From NCBI RefSeq assembly GCF_001468005.1, contig NZ_LNYY01000019.1, forward strand, positions 590,445-654,444: a stretch of 64,000 nt of DNA, given 5' to 3'. Shown here piece after piece: positions 43,245 through 53,086 of this stretch. How positions within the stretch are numbered: the stretch's first letter is position 1; each line of letters begins with the position of its first letter. The position numbers were made by a program, and so were the translations under genes. The notes beneath the pieces were generated by a model, which worked only from the letters and a program-made list of their open reading frames with translations, was not told the origin of the DNA and did not search any database. Source of the stretch: Legionella steelei (GTDB taxonomy: Bacteria; Pseudomonadota; Gammaproteobacteria; Legionellales; Legionellaceae).

Positions 43245-46200
43245 GAAAATCCATATTTTCTGATAAGTTATTGAATGGTCTAAGCTGACCTTTCATAACC
43301 CTGTCATTTAAGGTAAATGAATAATGCCCAAGAACATTAATATGCCCATGTTGTAATGGTGAAAGTCTGGCTTCATCTTCCTCTTTTATAAGAATGGACT
43401 GTTGTTCTAAATAATTACGTGCCGCATCCATATAAATTGTATTCCAAAGAACAACAGCGTTAGTTACTAGACCTAGAGCACCTAATTGGTCTTCTTGTCC
43501 TTCACGGTATCGTTTTCGGATTTCTCCACGTTGTCCATGACAAATAACTCTGGCAACACTATGCCTACCCTCACCACGGTTTAACTGAGTAAGTATTCTG
43601 CGACGGTAATCTTCATCATCAATATAGTTCAGAAGGTATATAGTTTTGTTAATACGACCAGCTTCAATAATCGCTTTTGCTAAACTAGATGGCTTATCAC
43701 TTTTCAATAGTGATCGAATGAGTTCAGATGCTTGTACAGTACCTAATTTTAGTGAGCCAGCAATCCTCATCATATCATCCCAATGTTGTTCGATGCGTTG
43801 AGGATTTGCGCAACCACGAGCAAGATCATTTAATACGCCATAATCTGCTTCTTTATCAATGCGCCAGAACACAGCTTCTCCAGCATCTGCTAAACGAGGA
43901 GAAAATTGATACCCAAGAAGCCAGAACAAACCAAACACAATATCACTAGCACCAGCAGTGTCCGTCATGATCTCAGTTGGATTTAAACCCGTTTGTTGTT
44001 CTAGCAACCCTTCTAAAATAAAGATTGAATCTCTTAATGTTCCAGGTATAACAATACCATGGAAGCCAGAGAATTGATCTGAAACAAAGTTATACCAGGT
44101 AATTCCCTTGCTAGAACCAAAGTATTTTTTGTTAGGGCCTGCATTAATAGTTCGAACCGGTGTAACAAAACGCATGCCATCGGCAGAAGCTACATCACCA
44201 CCACCCCATTTTCTTGCCAGTGGGATTGAAGACTGATGATCAACCAATCTTGCATTAGCTCGAACCAATGTTTCAGCGCGGATATAATTTTGCTTGACCC
44301 AAGTCAGTCGATGGCGAGTTAATGCTGGAATATGATGTTTTATTAATGGTTCAAGCCCAATATTACAGGCCTCGGCTAAAAGCACTGCACAAATACTTAC
44401 AGCAAGATCATCTGCGCGAGCATTTGACTCACTCACATGAGTAAATTCATCAAGAAACCCGGTATGGGCATGTATTTCAAGTATTAGTTCAGTAAGATCT
44501 ACTTGTGGTAAAAGCCTGGCGATTTGTCCACTAAGTAAATCAAGACTTGGTGAAATTTCCAGCTTATCCAGATTAGTAATTGTTAATGTAGGGCGTTTTC
44601 CTGAATCATCTATTCTGATGGCATTATTATCATTAAAATTAGCAGCTACTTTTTTATATGCAGAATCCAGACGACTTGTTAGATTAGCTATGGCATCATG
44701 AGGTGACATAAGATGCCCCAAGGAACGGCAAATCTGTATCCTATTATTTTGCCAATCGATACCTTGAAGTAATTTAGCTCTTGTATCACTCCAACGATCA
44801 CTATTTTCAACATATAGATCTCTCCTTCTTAAACTGTCTTGTAATTTTTCTAAGAAGCACAGGGTATATCCCTGTTTTGTAACATTTCCCTCTTTATCAA
44901 ACACTAATCTTTTCCATGGTTGTGTGATAATTTCAATAGGTGGATTTTTAAGGATTTTTTTTCGTGATGAATTGGTCTTTGAAAGGAACTTTAATGCATC
45001 AAGCGTACTTTTGCCTGCTGGGGCTGCCTTAAAAATGATGTCATTGTATACTCGAGGTATAAATTTGCGTACCCTCCCATACTGCTCAATCATCTCATCA
45101 TGAAACTTATCATCCATAGGTCTAGCCAAACTATTAACAATAGAAATAGATTCCAGTAATTTTTCTTTAGAAATCAAAACATAAATTGCTTCACGCAACT
45201 GATCACTTGCAGTATCTTCATTTAACACTTGCTCGCAAGCTTTTGCTAATGCTAGCGCTGATCTATCTAAATCTTTCAATGTTCGCAGCCGTTTTTTTTG
45301 GCCAATCTTTTTGGCATCCCCAGCAATTTCTGTAATTAGCAGATCAAGTAAATCCAAAGCATCATCAAGAGCTATAGTTTCATATGATCTAACAAAAGCC
45401 ACCAGTATGGCAATTCGCCTATCATCTGGCATTCGCACTATTTTTTTTGCAGAAATTAAGCCTGCCTGGCGTGCCAAATTTTTTAGCCGTACAGGAGGAA
45501 TATGGGAGCAGTCAAAACTGCTAAATCCAAATGTTTGCAACTCAAGATAACGTTTCATTGCTTCATTAAATGCTGGGGAACTAATGGCGACGGGGCCTTT
45601 CCGATAGTAATCAAAACGAGACGTGCGCTCTCCTTTGGGGATATGAAGAATAGCTTCCAGCTTTATTGTTTGTTCATTAGTAGGTAAAGAGGACAAGCGT
45701 TTCCATAATCGTTTGGCTGCTCTTTCTCGAATCTCTGAAATTAGCCTTGATAATGTTGATTCACCAGGTAAAATTATTTTGTTCTGAATCAGCCAGGTAG
45801 TAGCAAAATCAAACAATAAGCTTGGCCGTTCATTACTTATCCATGACTTGGCATAGAGTAATCGGCTCAGACGAAATGCCCATGGTAGTTCATTAAAATC
45901 ACGATACCCATAATATTCACGAATAAGTGCAGTATGTTCACGTTTGGTGGTCTCACGTTTTGCATAATCATTCAATACTTCAATATCAGTAATTGATAAT
46001 TGTCCTGCGACAAAAGTTTTTACATTGAGAGGAACTAGAGATAAGTCTGTAAAGAACGTTCCTAAAAAACGGGCCGTTGTAATTTGTAGGGCAAAACCCA
46101 GTCTATTTTGCTCACCACGTCGTTCAGCAATGAATGCCAAATCTGTTTTGTCCAAGTGAAAGTAACGTGCAAGCTGAATATCATTTGGTTCTTCAACATA

Positions 46201-46248
46201 CTGACCATATTGTGCCTTTTGATCGGTGGTTAAAAAATCTACAGCCAT
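43240..46248 (-). CDS. tnpA: Tn3-family transposase
   Basis: 1002 residues, the normal length for Tn3 TnpA. It begins with the DUF4158 DNA-binding part (LTTDQKAQYGQYVEEP, then RRGEQNRLGFALQITTARFLG) and ends with the DDE catalytic part (TDTAGASDIVFGLFWLLGYQ, then FSPRLAD, and the VLGHYSF end). The coding region reaches into the left inverted repeat. The enzyme binds the 38-bp ends and carries out replicative transposition, making a cointegrate resolved by TnpR. No stops or frameshifts. Confidence 0.97.
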   Translation of the reverse strand: MAVDFLTTDQKAQYGQYVEEPNDIQLARYFHLDKTDLAFIAERRGEQNRLGFALQITTARFLGTFFTDLSLVPLNVKTFVAGQLSITDIEVLNDYAKRETTKREHTALIREYYGYRDFNELPWAFRLSRLLYAKSWISNERPSLLFDFATTWLIQNKIILPGESTLSRLISEIRERAAKRLWKRLSSLPTNEQTIKLEAILHIPKGERTSRFDYYRKGPVAISSPAFNEAMKRYLELQTFGFSSFDCSHIPPVRLKNLARQAGLISAKKIVRMPDDRRIAILVAFVRSYETIALDDALDLLDLLITEIAGDAKKIGQKKRLRTLKDLDRSALALAKACEQVLNEDTASDQLREAIYVLISKEKLLESISIVNSLARPMDDKFHDEMIEQYGRVRKFIPRVYNDIIFKAAPAGKSTLDALKFLSKTNSSRKKILKNPPIEIITQPWKRLVFDKEGNVTKQGYTLCFLEKLQDSLRRRDLYVENSDRWSDTRAKLLQGIDWQNNRIQICRSLGHLMSPHDAIANLTSRLDSAYKKVAANFNDNNAIRIDDSGKRPTLTITNLDKLEISPSLDLLSGQIARLLPQVDLTELILEIHAHTGFLDEFTHVSESNARADDLAVSICAVLLAEACNIGLEPLIKHHIPALTRHRLTWVKQNYIRAETLVRANARLVDHQSSIPLARKWGGGDVASADGMRFVTPVRTINAGPNKKYFGSSKGITWYNFVSDQFSGFHGIVIPGTLRDSIFILEGLLEQQTGLNPTEIMTDTAGASDIVFGLFWLLGYQFSPRLADAGEAVFWRIDKEADYGVLNDLARGCANPQRIEQHWDDMMRIAGSLKLGTVQASELIRSLLKSDKPSSLAKAIIEAGRINKTIYLLNYIDDEDYRRRILTQLNRGEGRHSVARVICHGQRGEIRKRYREGQEDQLGALGLVTNAVVLWNTIYMDAARNYLEQQSILIKEEDEARLSPLQHGHINVLGHYSFTLNDRVMKGQLRPFNNLSENMDFP

Positions 46249-46309
46249 AAAGCGATCTCATAATAACACCATCCGTGGAATAAAATTAATACGGTGAAAT
46301 AATCAGATG

Positions 46310-47446
46310 TTATGAATCTTTCTTAAGTTCTGCTTCTAATTCCTCAACCGTCGGTAAACTATCACGTAGATTATCTGGTAAAGCGTGGGTAAGTTGAGTT
46401 TCCCATTCCGCAACACCCATTGGATGAATCATGCCACCTAAAGCATATTCAACCAAAATTTTATTTTTACCACGAACTAACAATAACCCAATAGTTGGTT
46501 TATCATCTGGATGTTTTAATAATTTATCAACTGCTGTCATATACATGCCCAGTTGCGCTCCATCACCTACTTCAAATTTCCGAGCTTTAATTTCCAATAC
46601 CACGTATCTACGTAACTTGAGATGATAAAATAACAAATCAAGATAAAAATCTTGATCACCTAGCTCTAAGTGAACTTGTTGACCAACAAAGGCAAACCCT
46701 TGACCCAGTTCTAATAGAAACTTTTGAATATGCGCCATCAAACCGCGCTCTAATTCAGCTTCACGCCTGGGTGTATCTGTACCTAAAAAGTCAAAGAGAT
46801 ACGGATCCTTAAAAACCTGCACTGCCAAGTCTGATTCAGTTGATGGCAGTGTTGTTGGAAAATTATTTTGTGCTTTTCCATGCCTTAGGTGGGCTTGAGT
46901 TTCAATCTGAATTACCAAAATATTACGAGACCAACCATGTTCATATGTTTTTTTGGCATACCACAAACGATCCTCAGCAGTTTTAAGCTTTTCCAGAAGG
47001 GCAATATTATGATACCACGGTAATTGTGCAAGCACCTCTTGCACAATTTCACTGTTAGGCCAAGCGCTAGCAAAAGCACGCATGTATTTAAGATTACGAG
47101 GTGAAAATCCATTCATTTCAGGAAATGCTTTATGTAAATCCAATGCCAAACGATCAATAATTCTGGCGCCCCAGCCTTGGTTTTCTTGTTTATCCAAAAT
47201 CCTTTGGCCTATATCCCAATATAAGAGGACCATAGCAGCATTACTGGCTAAAATAACTTTTAATCTGGTTTGGGCAATATTAGATTTTAAATCAGCAAAC
47301 CACTGAGCATATTCTTCTGGTAATTCAACTTTGGCCGGTGCAACTGGGAACATGACAGATCTATCAATTTCGCCACGCTGTTTTCGTGCATCGCTTTTAA
47401 TTGTCACTTCTTTTTTTCTATCTGCTTGTAATTTCTTATCTGACAC
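46310..47446 (-). CDS. DUF1016/PDDEXK nuclease-domain protein (YhcG-like)
   Basis: 378 residues from GTG 47446 (GGAGA nine bases upstream); a longer frame from TTG 47488 exists but crosses the res-like repeat. The N-terminal DUF1016 helical domain covers LYWDIGQRILDKQENQGWG, FSPRNLKYMRAFA and AQLPWYHNIALLEKL. The C-terminal PDDEXK nuclease has DFYLDLLFYHLKLRRYVVLE as the D...ExK core (VVLEIKARKF, with a Lys in IKA). Such proteins (YhcG, and relatives in anti-phage islands) are thought to be nucleases linked to mobile elements, DNA repair or defence. Here it is a transposon passenger. It is the reverse complement neighbour of tnpR. Confidence 0.9.
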   Translation of the reverse strand: MSDKKLQADRKKEVTIKSDARKQRGEIDRSVMFPVAPAKVELPEEYAQWFADLKSNIAQTRLKVILASNAAMVLLYWDIGQRILDKQENQGWGARIIDRLALDLHKAFPEMNGFSPRNLKYMRAFASAWPNSEIVQEVLAQLPWYHNIALLEKLKTAEDRLWYAKKTYEHGWSRNILVIQIETQAHLRHGKAQNNFPTTLPSTESDLAVQVFKDPYLFDFLGTDTPRREAELERGLMAHIQKFLLELGQGFAFVGQQVHLELGDQDFYLDLLFYHLKLRRYVVLEIKARKFEVGDGAQLGMYMTAVDKLLKHPDDKPTIGLLLVRGKNKILVEYALGGMIHPMGVAEWETQLTHALPDNLRDSLPTVEELEAELKKDS

Positions 47447-47476
47447 AAGCCATCTCCAAGTTAATAAAACGTCCGT

Positions 47477-47540
47477 TTTCTTTACCAAGAAATCCCAAGC
47501 TAGGGGAAAACGGTTTTAAAAGATTAATTTGGTAAAGAAA
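47477..47540. other. Res-like inverted repeats ahead of tnpR
   Basis: TTTCTTTACCAA (47477-47488) and TTGGTAAAGAAA (47529-47540) are a perfect 12-bp inverted pair. Inside and beside them CCGTTTTC and GAAAACGG form another. They lie between the divergent DUF1016 and resolvase genes, which is where a Tn3 resolution site (res) is expected. The exact subsites are not proven. Confidence 0.5.
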
Positions 47541-47619
47541 CACTGGCAATTAATCAAGGTAAATAATACTCTATATCCAACAGACTTTCCTAACGATTTT
47601 AAGTGAATATTAACTAACT

Positions 47620-48231
47620 ATGAAAATTGGCTATGCACGAGTATCAACCTTGGAGCAAAATTTAGACCTACAAATTGATGCACTTGAAAAAGCGGGTTGT
47701 AAAAAAATAATCACCGATGAAATCAGTGGCTCAGTAGCTGAAAGGCCAGGTCTTACTCGTCTCAAAGAGGATTTAAGAGAAGGAGATACCGTTGTAGTTT
47801 GGCGGTTAGATAGATTAGGCCGTTCATTAAAGCACCTAATAGCATTAGTTAATGATTTTGAACTGTTAAAAGTTGGATTTGAAAGTTTGCAAGAGTCCAT
47901 TAATACAACTACTTCAACCGGCCAGTTGATATTCCATATGTTTGGAGCATTGGCAGAATTTGAGCGAAATTTAATCCGTGAGAGAACTAAAGCGGGATTA
48001 GCTTCGGCTAGATCCCGTGGCCGACTTGGCGGACGACCGAAACAATTAGATAGCAATAAACGCCAGTTAGTTGGCAAGCTATACAAAGATCGTGAGCATA
48101 CAGTTCAAGAAATCTGTCAGATGATGGGTATTTCAAAGCCTACCCTTTATCAGTATTTGCGGGAAATGGATGGGAAGACAAATGAAGGAAAAGTAACTCC
48201 ATTTATTCAAAAACCACCCATAGAACCATAG
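47620..48231 (+). CDS. tnpR: Serine recombinase, Tn3-type resolvase
   Basis: 203 residues. Catalytic Ser9 lies in IGYARVSTLEQNLDLQ; the other active-site arginines are in VVWRLDRLGRS and EFERNLIRERTKAG. The C-terminal helix-turn-helix (AQ EICQMMGISKPTLYQYL type) binds res. A typical length for resolvases is about 185-200. It resolves cointegrates made by TnpA. Reads right, away from the DUF1016 gene, with a res-like region in between. Confidence 0.97.
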   Translation: MKIGYARVSTLEQNLDLQIDALEKAGCKKIITDEISGSVAERPGLTRLKEDLREGDTVVVWRLDRLGRSLKHLIALVNDFELLKVGFESLQESINTTTSTGQLIFHMFGALAEFERNLIRERTKAGLASARSRGRLGGRPKQLDSNKRQLVGKLYKDREHTVQEICQMMGISKPTLYQYLREMDGKTNEGKVTPFIQKPPIEP

Positions 48232-48255
48232 TACTCACATATTATTGAGGGATAT

Positions 48256-48744
48256 ATGCAAAATATAAAAGCAGCTTTAATTTGGATAACAGATATTTTA
48301 AAAAAGCATCATGTGCTCTTTCAAATTACTGGGGGCCTTGCCGCTAGAGCCTATGGTGCGACACGACCGATTGAAGATATAGATATTGATATCCCAGAAG
48401 ATAAATTTGATATCATCAAAAATGAAGTGGCTGGATTTATTACTTACGGGCCAGACCAATTTAAAAGTAATACATGGGATTTACTGTTAATGACTCTTAA
48501 TTATCAGGGTCAAGTAATTGATTTGAGTGGGGCATATCAAACGAAAATATTTAATGGGAAAACCGGATTATGGCAAGGATTATCTGAGGATTTATCTAAA
48601 ACTCATTCAAAAAATATTTTAGGATTACAGCTTCCTGTGATTCCTTTAGATGTTTTAATCGCATATAAAGAAGCGTTATCTCGAGAGGTTGATATCATCG
48701 ATATACAAGAGATAGCAAAGGTGAGGTTAGGTTCTAAACCTTAG
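48256..48744 (+). CDS. Nucleotidyltransferase-fold protein, transposon passenger
   Basis: 162 residues, GAGGG upstream, 24 bp after tnpR. ITGGLAARAYGATRPIEDID then IDIP is the GG..x..DxD core of nucleotidyltransferase-fold proteins (the D-x-D pair that holds metals in MNT-like and AbiEii-like enzymes). The remainder holds LDVLIAYKEALSREVDIIDI. The gene ends inside the right inverted repeat. Its function may be that of an antitoxin, a toxin or an enzyme that modifies nucleic acids or drugs; the sequence does not decide this. Not lincosamide-type by overall pattern. Confidence 0.75.
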   Translation: MQNIKAALIWITDILKKHHVLFQITGGLAARAYGATRPIEDIDIDIPEDKFDIIKNEVAGFITYGPDQFKSNTWDLLLMTLNYQGQVIDLSGAYQTKIFNGKTGLWQGLSEDLSKTHSKNILGLQLPVIPLDVLIAYKEALSREVDIIDIQEIAKVRLGSKP

Positions 48745-48777
48745 CGTACGTTTTCGTACCACTGGACCTCAAACCCC
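48740..48777 (-). repeat. Right 38-bp terminal inverted repeat
   Basis: On the minus strand GGGGTTTGAGGTCCAGTGG then TACGAAAACGTACGCTAAG. Followed outward by CCATT, the same five bases that precede the left end. The last codons of the nucleotidyltransferase gene run into it. Confidence 0.93.
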
Positions 48778-48795
48778 CCATTGTGGAGCGTTAAC

Positions 48796-49063
48796 ATGAA
48801 AGTTCAGAAAGTCATTGTCAATCCTTATGAAGAAAAGTTGGCTCGTATTAGATAATGAATACAAACCTATTAAACACATCACAGAATTCATAAAGTATTT
48901 ACGTAACGTGGATAAGTCACCATGTACGATCAAAGGTTATGCGCATAGTTTAAAGTTGTATTGGGAATTTTTAGCAGCTCATGAAATCGATTGGACTGTG
49001 ATTAACATCGGTATACTGGCCAAATTTGTTGGTTGGCTTAGAACCTGCGAGAACGAAATGTAA
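48796..49063 (+). pseudogene. Tyrosine-integrase 5' fragment, frameshifted and truncated
   Basis: ATG 48796 reads MKVQKVIVNPYEEK, then shifts frame near 48838 to continue SWLVLDNEYKPIKHITEFIK and CTIKGYAHSLKLYWEFLAAH to a stop at 49063. This is the N-terminal SAM-like core-binding domain of a Tn554-type integrase, about 85 of about 350 residues. The Tn3 element sits 18 bp ahead of its start codon, in what should be its upstream signals. The catalytic half is missing; related fragments lie at 33731-34160 on the other strand. Confidence 0.75.
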
Positions 49064-49213
49064 CGCCCAAATTTATAAACGATGACATTATCGCTCAAGA
49101 GGATGAAAGCCTAATTTATATTCGATTAAAATTTAATTGGTCCTTTAAAGGCATCATCTATCGGTGGCAAGGATTTTAATGAAATCGCTGGGCTCATTTA
49201 GTGAACCAATCAC

Positions 49214-50332
49214 CTATAATAGACTAATTGCTTTGCGAAAATAGAGTAAAGTGATATAGAAAAAAATTGAACCAATAAAGGCAAGCGCTGCTAATTGTGG
49301 CCATATGATATCTAAACCTGCACCACGAAATAAAACGGATTGCGCCAGTATGACAAAATGGGTGATGGGTGCGGCAAGCATAATGGTTTGTACTAACTGA
49401 GGCATATTTTCTCGGGGTGTCATGCCTCCTGAAAGCATCTCCAAAGGTAAAATAACCAAGATCAACAAAAGTCCAAACTGTGGCATTGAGCGTGCTATGG
49501 TTCCCATGAAAATACCCATAGACGTTGTTGCAAATAAATTCATTGCACTTCCTAACACAAATAAAGAGATGGAGCCTTCAATAGGGATAGCCAATAACTG
49601 ATGTACCACACCAATTAGTGAAAACGTGCTGACTACTAAAACCACCAATCCCATGGCACAAATTTTACTGGTCATGATTTCAAATGGGGTAATAGGCATC
49701 ACTAATAAATGTTCAATAGTGCCATGTTCGCGCTCACGAAGGAGCGCGGCACCAGTAAGCACAATAGATAACATGGTTACATTATTTATGATTTCCATAA
49801 CAGCCCCAAACCAGGTTTTGCTTAAGGTCGGATTGAAGCGAACCCTCAATACCAGATCTACAGGAGGTACAGCGACTTCACGATAATGCATTAAAAACTC
49901 AGTGATTTCTCCACTAATAATAGTTTGGATATATCCTGAACCAACGAAGGCCTGACTCATACGAGTCGCATCAACATTTAATTGAATAGAGGGCTGGCGT
50001 CCAGCCAACAGATCACGCTGAAAATTAGGTGGAATATCCAGGGTGAAAGTATAAGCTCCAGAATTAAGTCCTGAGTCCATATCCGTTAAATTGATGTGTA
50101 CAGGCCGAGTAAATTGAGGGGGATAAAATGAATCGGTAATTCTTTGTGATAAAGGAGATTGATCTTCATCAACTATGGCAATGGGGGTTTTATTTAGCGT
50201 CTCTGGCAGAGCTGTTGCGGCAGCGTAAATGGAAATCGTAAATGCAAAAACAATTAATACCAGCATGATGGGATCACGTAACATGCCACGCAGTTCCTTA
50301 ACTGCTAAGTAGACTATATTACTTATTGCCAT
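49214..50332 (-). CDS. yhhJ: ABC-2-type permease (YhhJ-like)
   Basis: 372 residues with an N-terminal anchor (LIVFAFTISIYAAATAL), a periplasmic loop of about 140 residues and five C-terminal membrane segments. EHGTIEHLLVMPITPFEIM is the conserved cytoplasmic motif of this family (E. coli YhhJ, YbhR, YbhS), which couples to the ATPase. It begins 3 bp after the RbbA-like gene stops. It is the third gene of the yhiI-rbbA-yhhJ export operon. Confidence 0.9.
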   Translation of the reverse strand: MAISNIVYLAVKELRGMLRDPIMLVLIVFAFTISIYAAATALPETLNKTPIAIVDEDQSPLSQRITDSFYPPQFTRPVHINLTDMDSGLNSGAYTFTLDIPPNFQRDLLAGRQPSIQLNVDATRMSQAFVGSGYIQTIISGEITEFLMHYREVAVPPVDLVLRVRFNPTLSKTWFGAVMEIINNVTMLSIVLTGAALLREREHGTIEHLLVMPITPFEIMTSKICAMGLVVLVVSTFSLIGVVHQLLAIPIEGSISLFVLGSAMNLFATTSMGIFMGTIARSMPQFGLLLILVILPLEMLSGGMTPRENMPQLVQTIMLAAPITHFVILAQSVLFRGAGLDIIWPQLAALAFIGSIFFYITLLYFRKAISLL

Positions 50333-50335
50333 TTA

Positions 50336-53086
50336 TTACTCCTGCTTTTTTATGCACAACAAGCAAAGACCCAATAAGACGGGTACCGTAAATAATAAAG
50401 AAATAAAAGCGCCATGTAAGTCATTAAAGCTAAGTCCTTTTGAAAAAATACCGCGGGATATAGTCAGAAAATGAGTCACTGGATAAACATGACCAATCAT
50501 TGCTCCTAAACCCTCAAGTGACGATACAGGATCTAATATTCCTGAAAATTGTGAAGCAGGGAGAATGGTTAGAATTGCCGTTCCAAAAATCGCTGCAATC
50601 TGACTGTGCATAAAAGTAGAAATCAAAAATCCCATAGATGTAGCAATCACTACATATATAAAAGCGGCAATCACAAAAGTTAAAAAACTGCCTGTAATTG
50701 GCACTTTGAAAAAGAAAACAGAAAGAGCAATCAACGCTAAGAAATTAAACATGGCAAGACCAATATAAGGCAGTAGTTTCCCTAGCAAAAATTCCATTTT
50801 AGTAACTGGGGTTACATATAAATTGATGATGGAACCTAATTCTTTCTCGCGAACAACCGCAAGTGCAGTTAATATCGCAGGAATCAACATTAAAAGTAAA
50901 GGAATCATCGCGGGAACCATCGCTGGTAAACTTTTTACATCAGGATTGTAACGGAACCGTGTTTCTATATTGAAGTAATCCTGAGGATTGTTTTGCTTCA
51001 ATTCAGGTATATTATTCGCCAGCCAATGTTGATGTAGTCCCAGAATATAATTACTTGCTGTTTCGGCGCGCTGAGGCATAACCCCTTCAATCCAAGCCCC
51101 TATTTGTACTGTCCTGCCTCGCTTGATGTCGCGGGCAAAGCCACTGGGTATTTCAAGTGCCAAATTCAATTGCCCGGAACGCATTCTTTTATCTAATTGA
51201 CTGTAATTTATGATAGGTGGGTACTCACTAAAATAACGTGAACCTGCAATATCAAGAACATAATTCTGACTTACAGTACTTTGATCTCTATCCCAAACCG
51301 CAAAAGAGAGATTTTCCACATCCAGATTAATACCATAACTCATAATAATCAGGAGAATGACACTGCCTAGAAAAGCTATAATTGCACGTATGGGTTCACG
51401 AATCAGCTCCAGTGTTTCTCGTCTGCAGTAACTGTACATTCGTCTTAAATCAAATGCTGATCTGCATTGAGTTTGTTCTTTTGGAAGAAAAGAACTTTCT
51501 TTTGTTTTATCTGCTGATGAAGTAATTTGAGTTTTAGGCTTTTCTTTTTGTGCTTCTTCAAGGTAGCAGATAAATGCTTCTTCCAGGTTTTTCGTTTTTT
51601 TTATTTTTATGAGACTGGCTGGCTTATCACTAACTAATACTTTTCCTGCATGCATCAGAGAAATACGATCGCAGCGTTCCGCTTCATTCATAAAATGGGT
51701 GGAAATAAAAATAGTGACCCGATCCTGTCGAGCCAGGTCAATTATTAATTGCCAAAATAAATCACGAGCTAAGGGATCAACACCCGAGGTAGGCTCGTCC
51801 AGAATTAAAATTTCCGGCTTATGAAGCACTGCTACGGCTAATGAAAGTCGTTGTCGATACCCTAAGGGTAAAGAGTTGGGATATTCATTAATGACATCAG
51901 TTAAATAAAAGCGATTCACCAGGTGATTAATATGAGTACTCACTTCTTGTTTAGGCAAATGGAATAATCGCGCATGCAGTAATAAATTTTGAAAAACTGT
52001 AAGTTCCGCATACAACGAGAAAGATTGTGACATATACCCAATTTGTCTTCGGATATTGAGATCATGAGCATCAACGGTGTTACCAAAAAGCCAAACTTGC
52101 CCCGCACTAATTGGCAATAGCCCAGTCAGCATCTTCATCACAGTGGTTTTTCCACAGCCATTTGAGCCAAGAAAACCAAAAATTTCACCACGTTCAATAC
52201 GAAAATTTACTGAATTTACTGCAGTAAAATGACCAAACTTTTTGGTCAACTCTTTAGCTTCAATAGCAATTTCAGCATGTTCTTGTTGGGATCGTGGCCG
52301 AATAACTACTTTTTGATGATGCTTTTGTTGTTCTTGAGGCAATAAAGCAATAAATGCTTCTTCCAAGGAGTGAGTCTGGGTCTGCTCCAACAAATTAGCA
52401 TGGGTTCCTGTAGCTAAAATGCCACCATCATTCATAGCGATCAACCAATCAAATCGTGCTGCTTCTTCTATATAGGCAGTAGCCACGAGGACACTCATTT
52501 GCGGTTTATCCTTGCGTATGGTGCTGATTAACTCCCAGAATTGGCGCCGTGATAAAGGGTCAATCCCCGTAGTAGGTTCATCTAAAATTAACAAATCGGG
52601 CGAGTGAATCAGGGCACAACATAAGCCGAGTTTTTGTTTCATCCCACCTGATAATTTGCTTACAGGGCGATCCTTGAAAGGCAAAAGTCCTGTACTGGCC
52701 AACAATCGCGTAATATAATGTTCGCGTTCTTTTCGTTCATGGCCAAATAAACGGCCAAAAAAATCGATATTTTCAAAAATTGAAAGTGATGAATAGAGAT
52801 TTTTTCCTAGCCCTTGGGGCATATAGGCAATACGTGTACACACCGCATTACGATGCTGGGCTCTTTTCATATCGCCACCTAAAACCATAACTTTTCCTTG
52901 TTGAACCGCACGTGCTCCTGCGATTAAGGAAAGCACACTGGATTTCCCAACTCCATCTGGTCCAATAAATCCGACGATGCGGTTGGCTGGAAGCTTGAGA
53001 CTGATTTGTTTTAGTGCCTGTGTCTTGCCAAACCAGAGGCTCACATTATCCAACGCTCCAACCAGCTTGGTATCTTCTTCAGTCAT
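50336..53086 (-). CDS. rbbA: Fused double ATPase and permease ABC exporter (RbbA/YhiH-like)
   Basis: 916 residues, nearly the same as E. coli RbbA (about 911). Two ATPase domains are followed by a permease. NBD1: Walker [10 protein letters not shown], signature [12 protein letters not shown], Walker [16 protein letters not shown]2: Walker [10 protein letters not shown], a degenerate signature [12 protein letters not shown] and Walker [13 protein letters not shown]. The C-terminal third is an ABC-2 permease with the [20 protein letters not shown] motif. It overlaps the upstream HlyD-family gene by 8 bp. RbbA binds ribosomes in E. coli; the operon layout also fits export of a toxic compound. 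Confidence 0.93.
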   Translation of the reverse strand: MTEEDTKLVGALDNVSLWFGKTQALKQISLKLPANRIVGFIGPDGVGKSSVLSLIAGARAVQQGKVMVLGGDMKRAQHRNAVCTRIAYMPQGLGKNLYSSLSIFENIDFFGRLFGHERKEREHYITRLLASTGLLPFKDRPVSKLSGGMKQKLGLCCALIHSPDLLILDEPTTGIDPLSRRQFWELISTIRKDKPQMSVLVATAYIEEAARFDWLIAMNDGGILATGTHANLLEQTQTHSLEEAFIALLPQEQQKHHQKVVIRPRSQQEHAEIAIEAKELTKKFGHFTAVNSVNFRIERGEIFGFLGSNGCGKTTVMKMLTGLLPISAGQVWLFGNTVDAHDLNIRRQIGYMSQSFSLYAELTVFQNLLLHARLFHLPKQEVSTHINHLVNRFYLTDVINEYPNSLPLGYRQRLSLAVAVLHKPEILILDEPTSGVDPLARDLFWQLIIDLARQDRVTIFISTHFMNEAERCDRISLMHAGKVLVSDKPASLIKIKKTKNLEEAFICYLEEAQKEKPKTQITSSADKTKESSFLPKEQTQCRSAFDLRRMYSYCRRETLELIREPIRAIIAFLGSVILLIIMSYGINLDVENLSFAVWDRDQSTVSQNYVLDIAGSRYFSEYPPIINYSQLDKRMRSGQLNLALEIPSGFARDIKRGRTVQIGAWIEGVMPQRAETASNYILGLHQHWLANNIPELKQNNPQDYFNIETRFRYNPDVKSLPAMVPAMIPLLLMLIPAILTALAVVREKELGSIINLYVTPVTKMEFLLGKLLPYIGLAMFNFLALIALSVFFFKVPITGSFLTFVIAAFIYVVIATSMGFLISTFMHSQIAAIFGTAILTILPASQFSGILDPVSSLEGLGAMIGHVYPVTHFLTISRGIFSKGLSFNDLHGAFISLLFTVPVLLGLCLLCIKKQE

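Larger units (their letters stand above)
43207..48777. mobile_element. Complete Tn3-family transposon, 5571 bp
   Basis: Bounded by 38-bp inverted repeats (43207-43244 and 48740-48777) that start with GGGG and contain ACGAAAACGTACGCTAAG. Each end is flanked by CCATT (43202-43206 and 48778-48782), a perfect 5-bp target duplication as made by Tn3 elements. Inside: tnpA (minus strand), a DUF1016 nuclease (minus), a res-like region, tnpR (plus) and a nucleotidyltransferase-like gene (plus). All four frames are intact, so the element is probably recent and perhaps still active. Confidence 0.93.

Noticed and set aside
47631-48086. 151-residue minus-strand frame inside the resolvase gene
   Set aside because: Antisense shadow of tnpR, which has all catalytic residues.
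33520-48777. One large composite transposon between the outer Tn3-type ends
   Set aside because: The five bases beside 33520 (TAGAT) do not match CCATT, and the 43207-48777 unit has its own matching ends and duplication.
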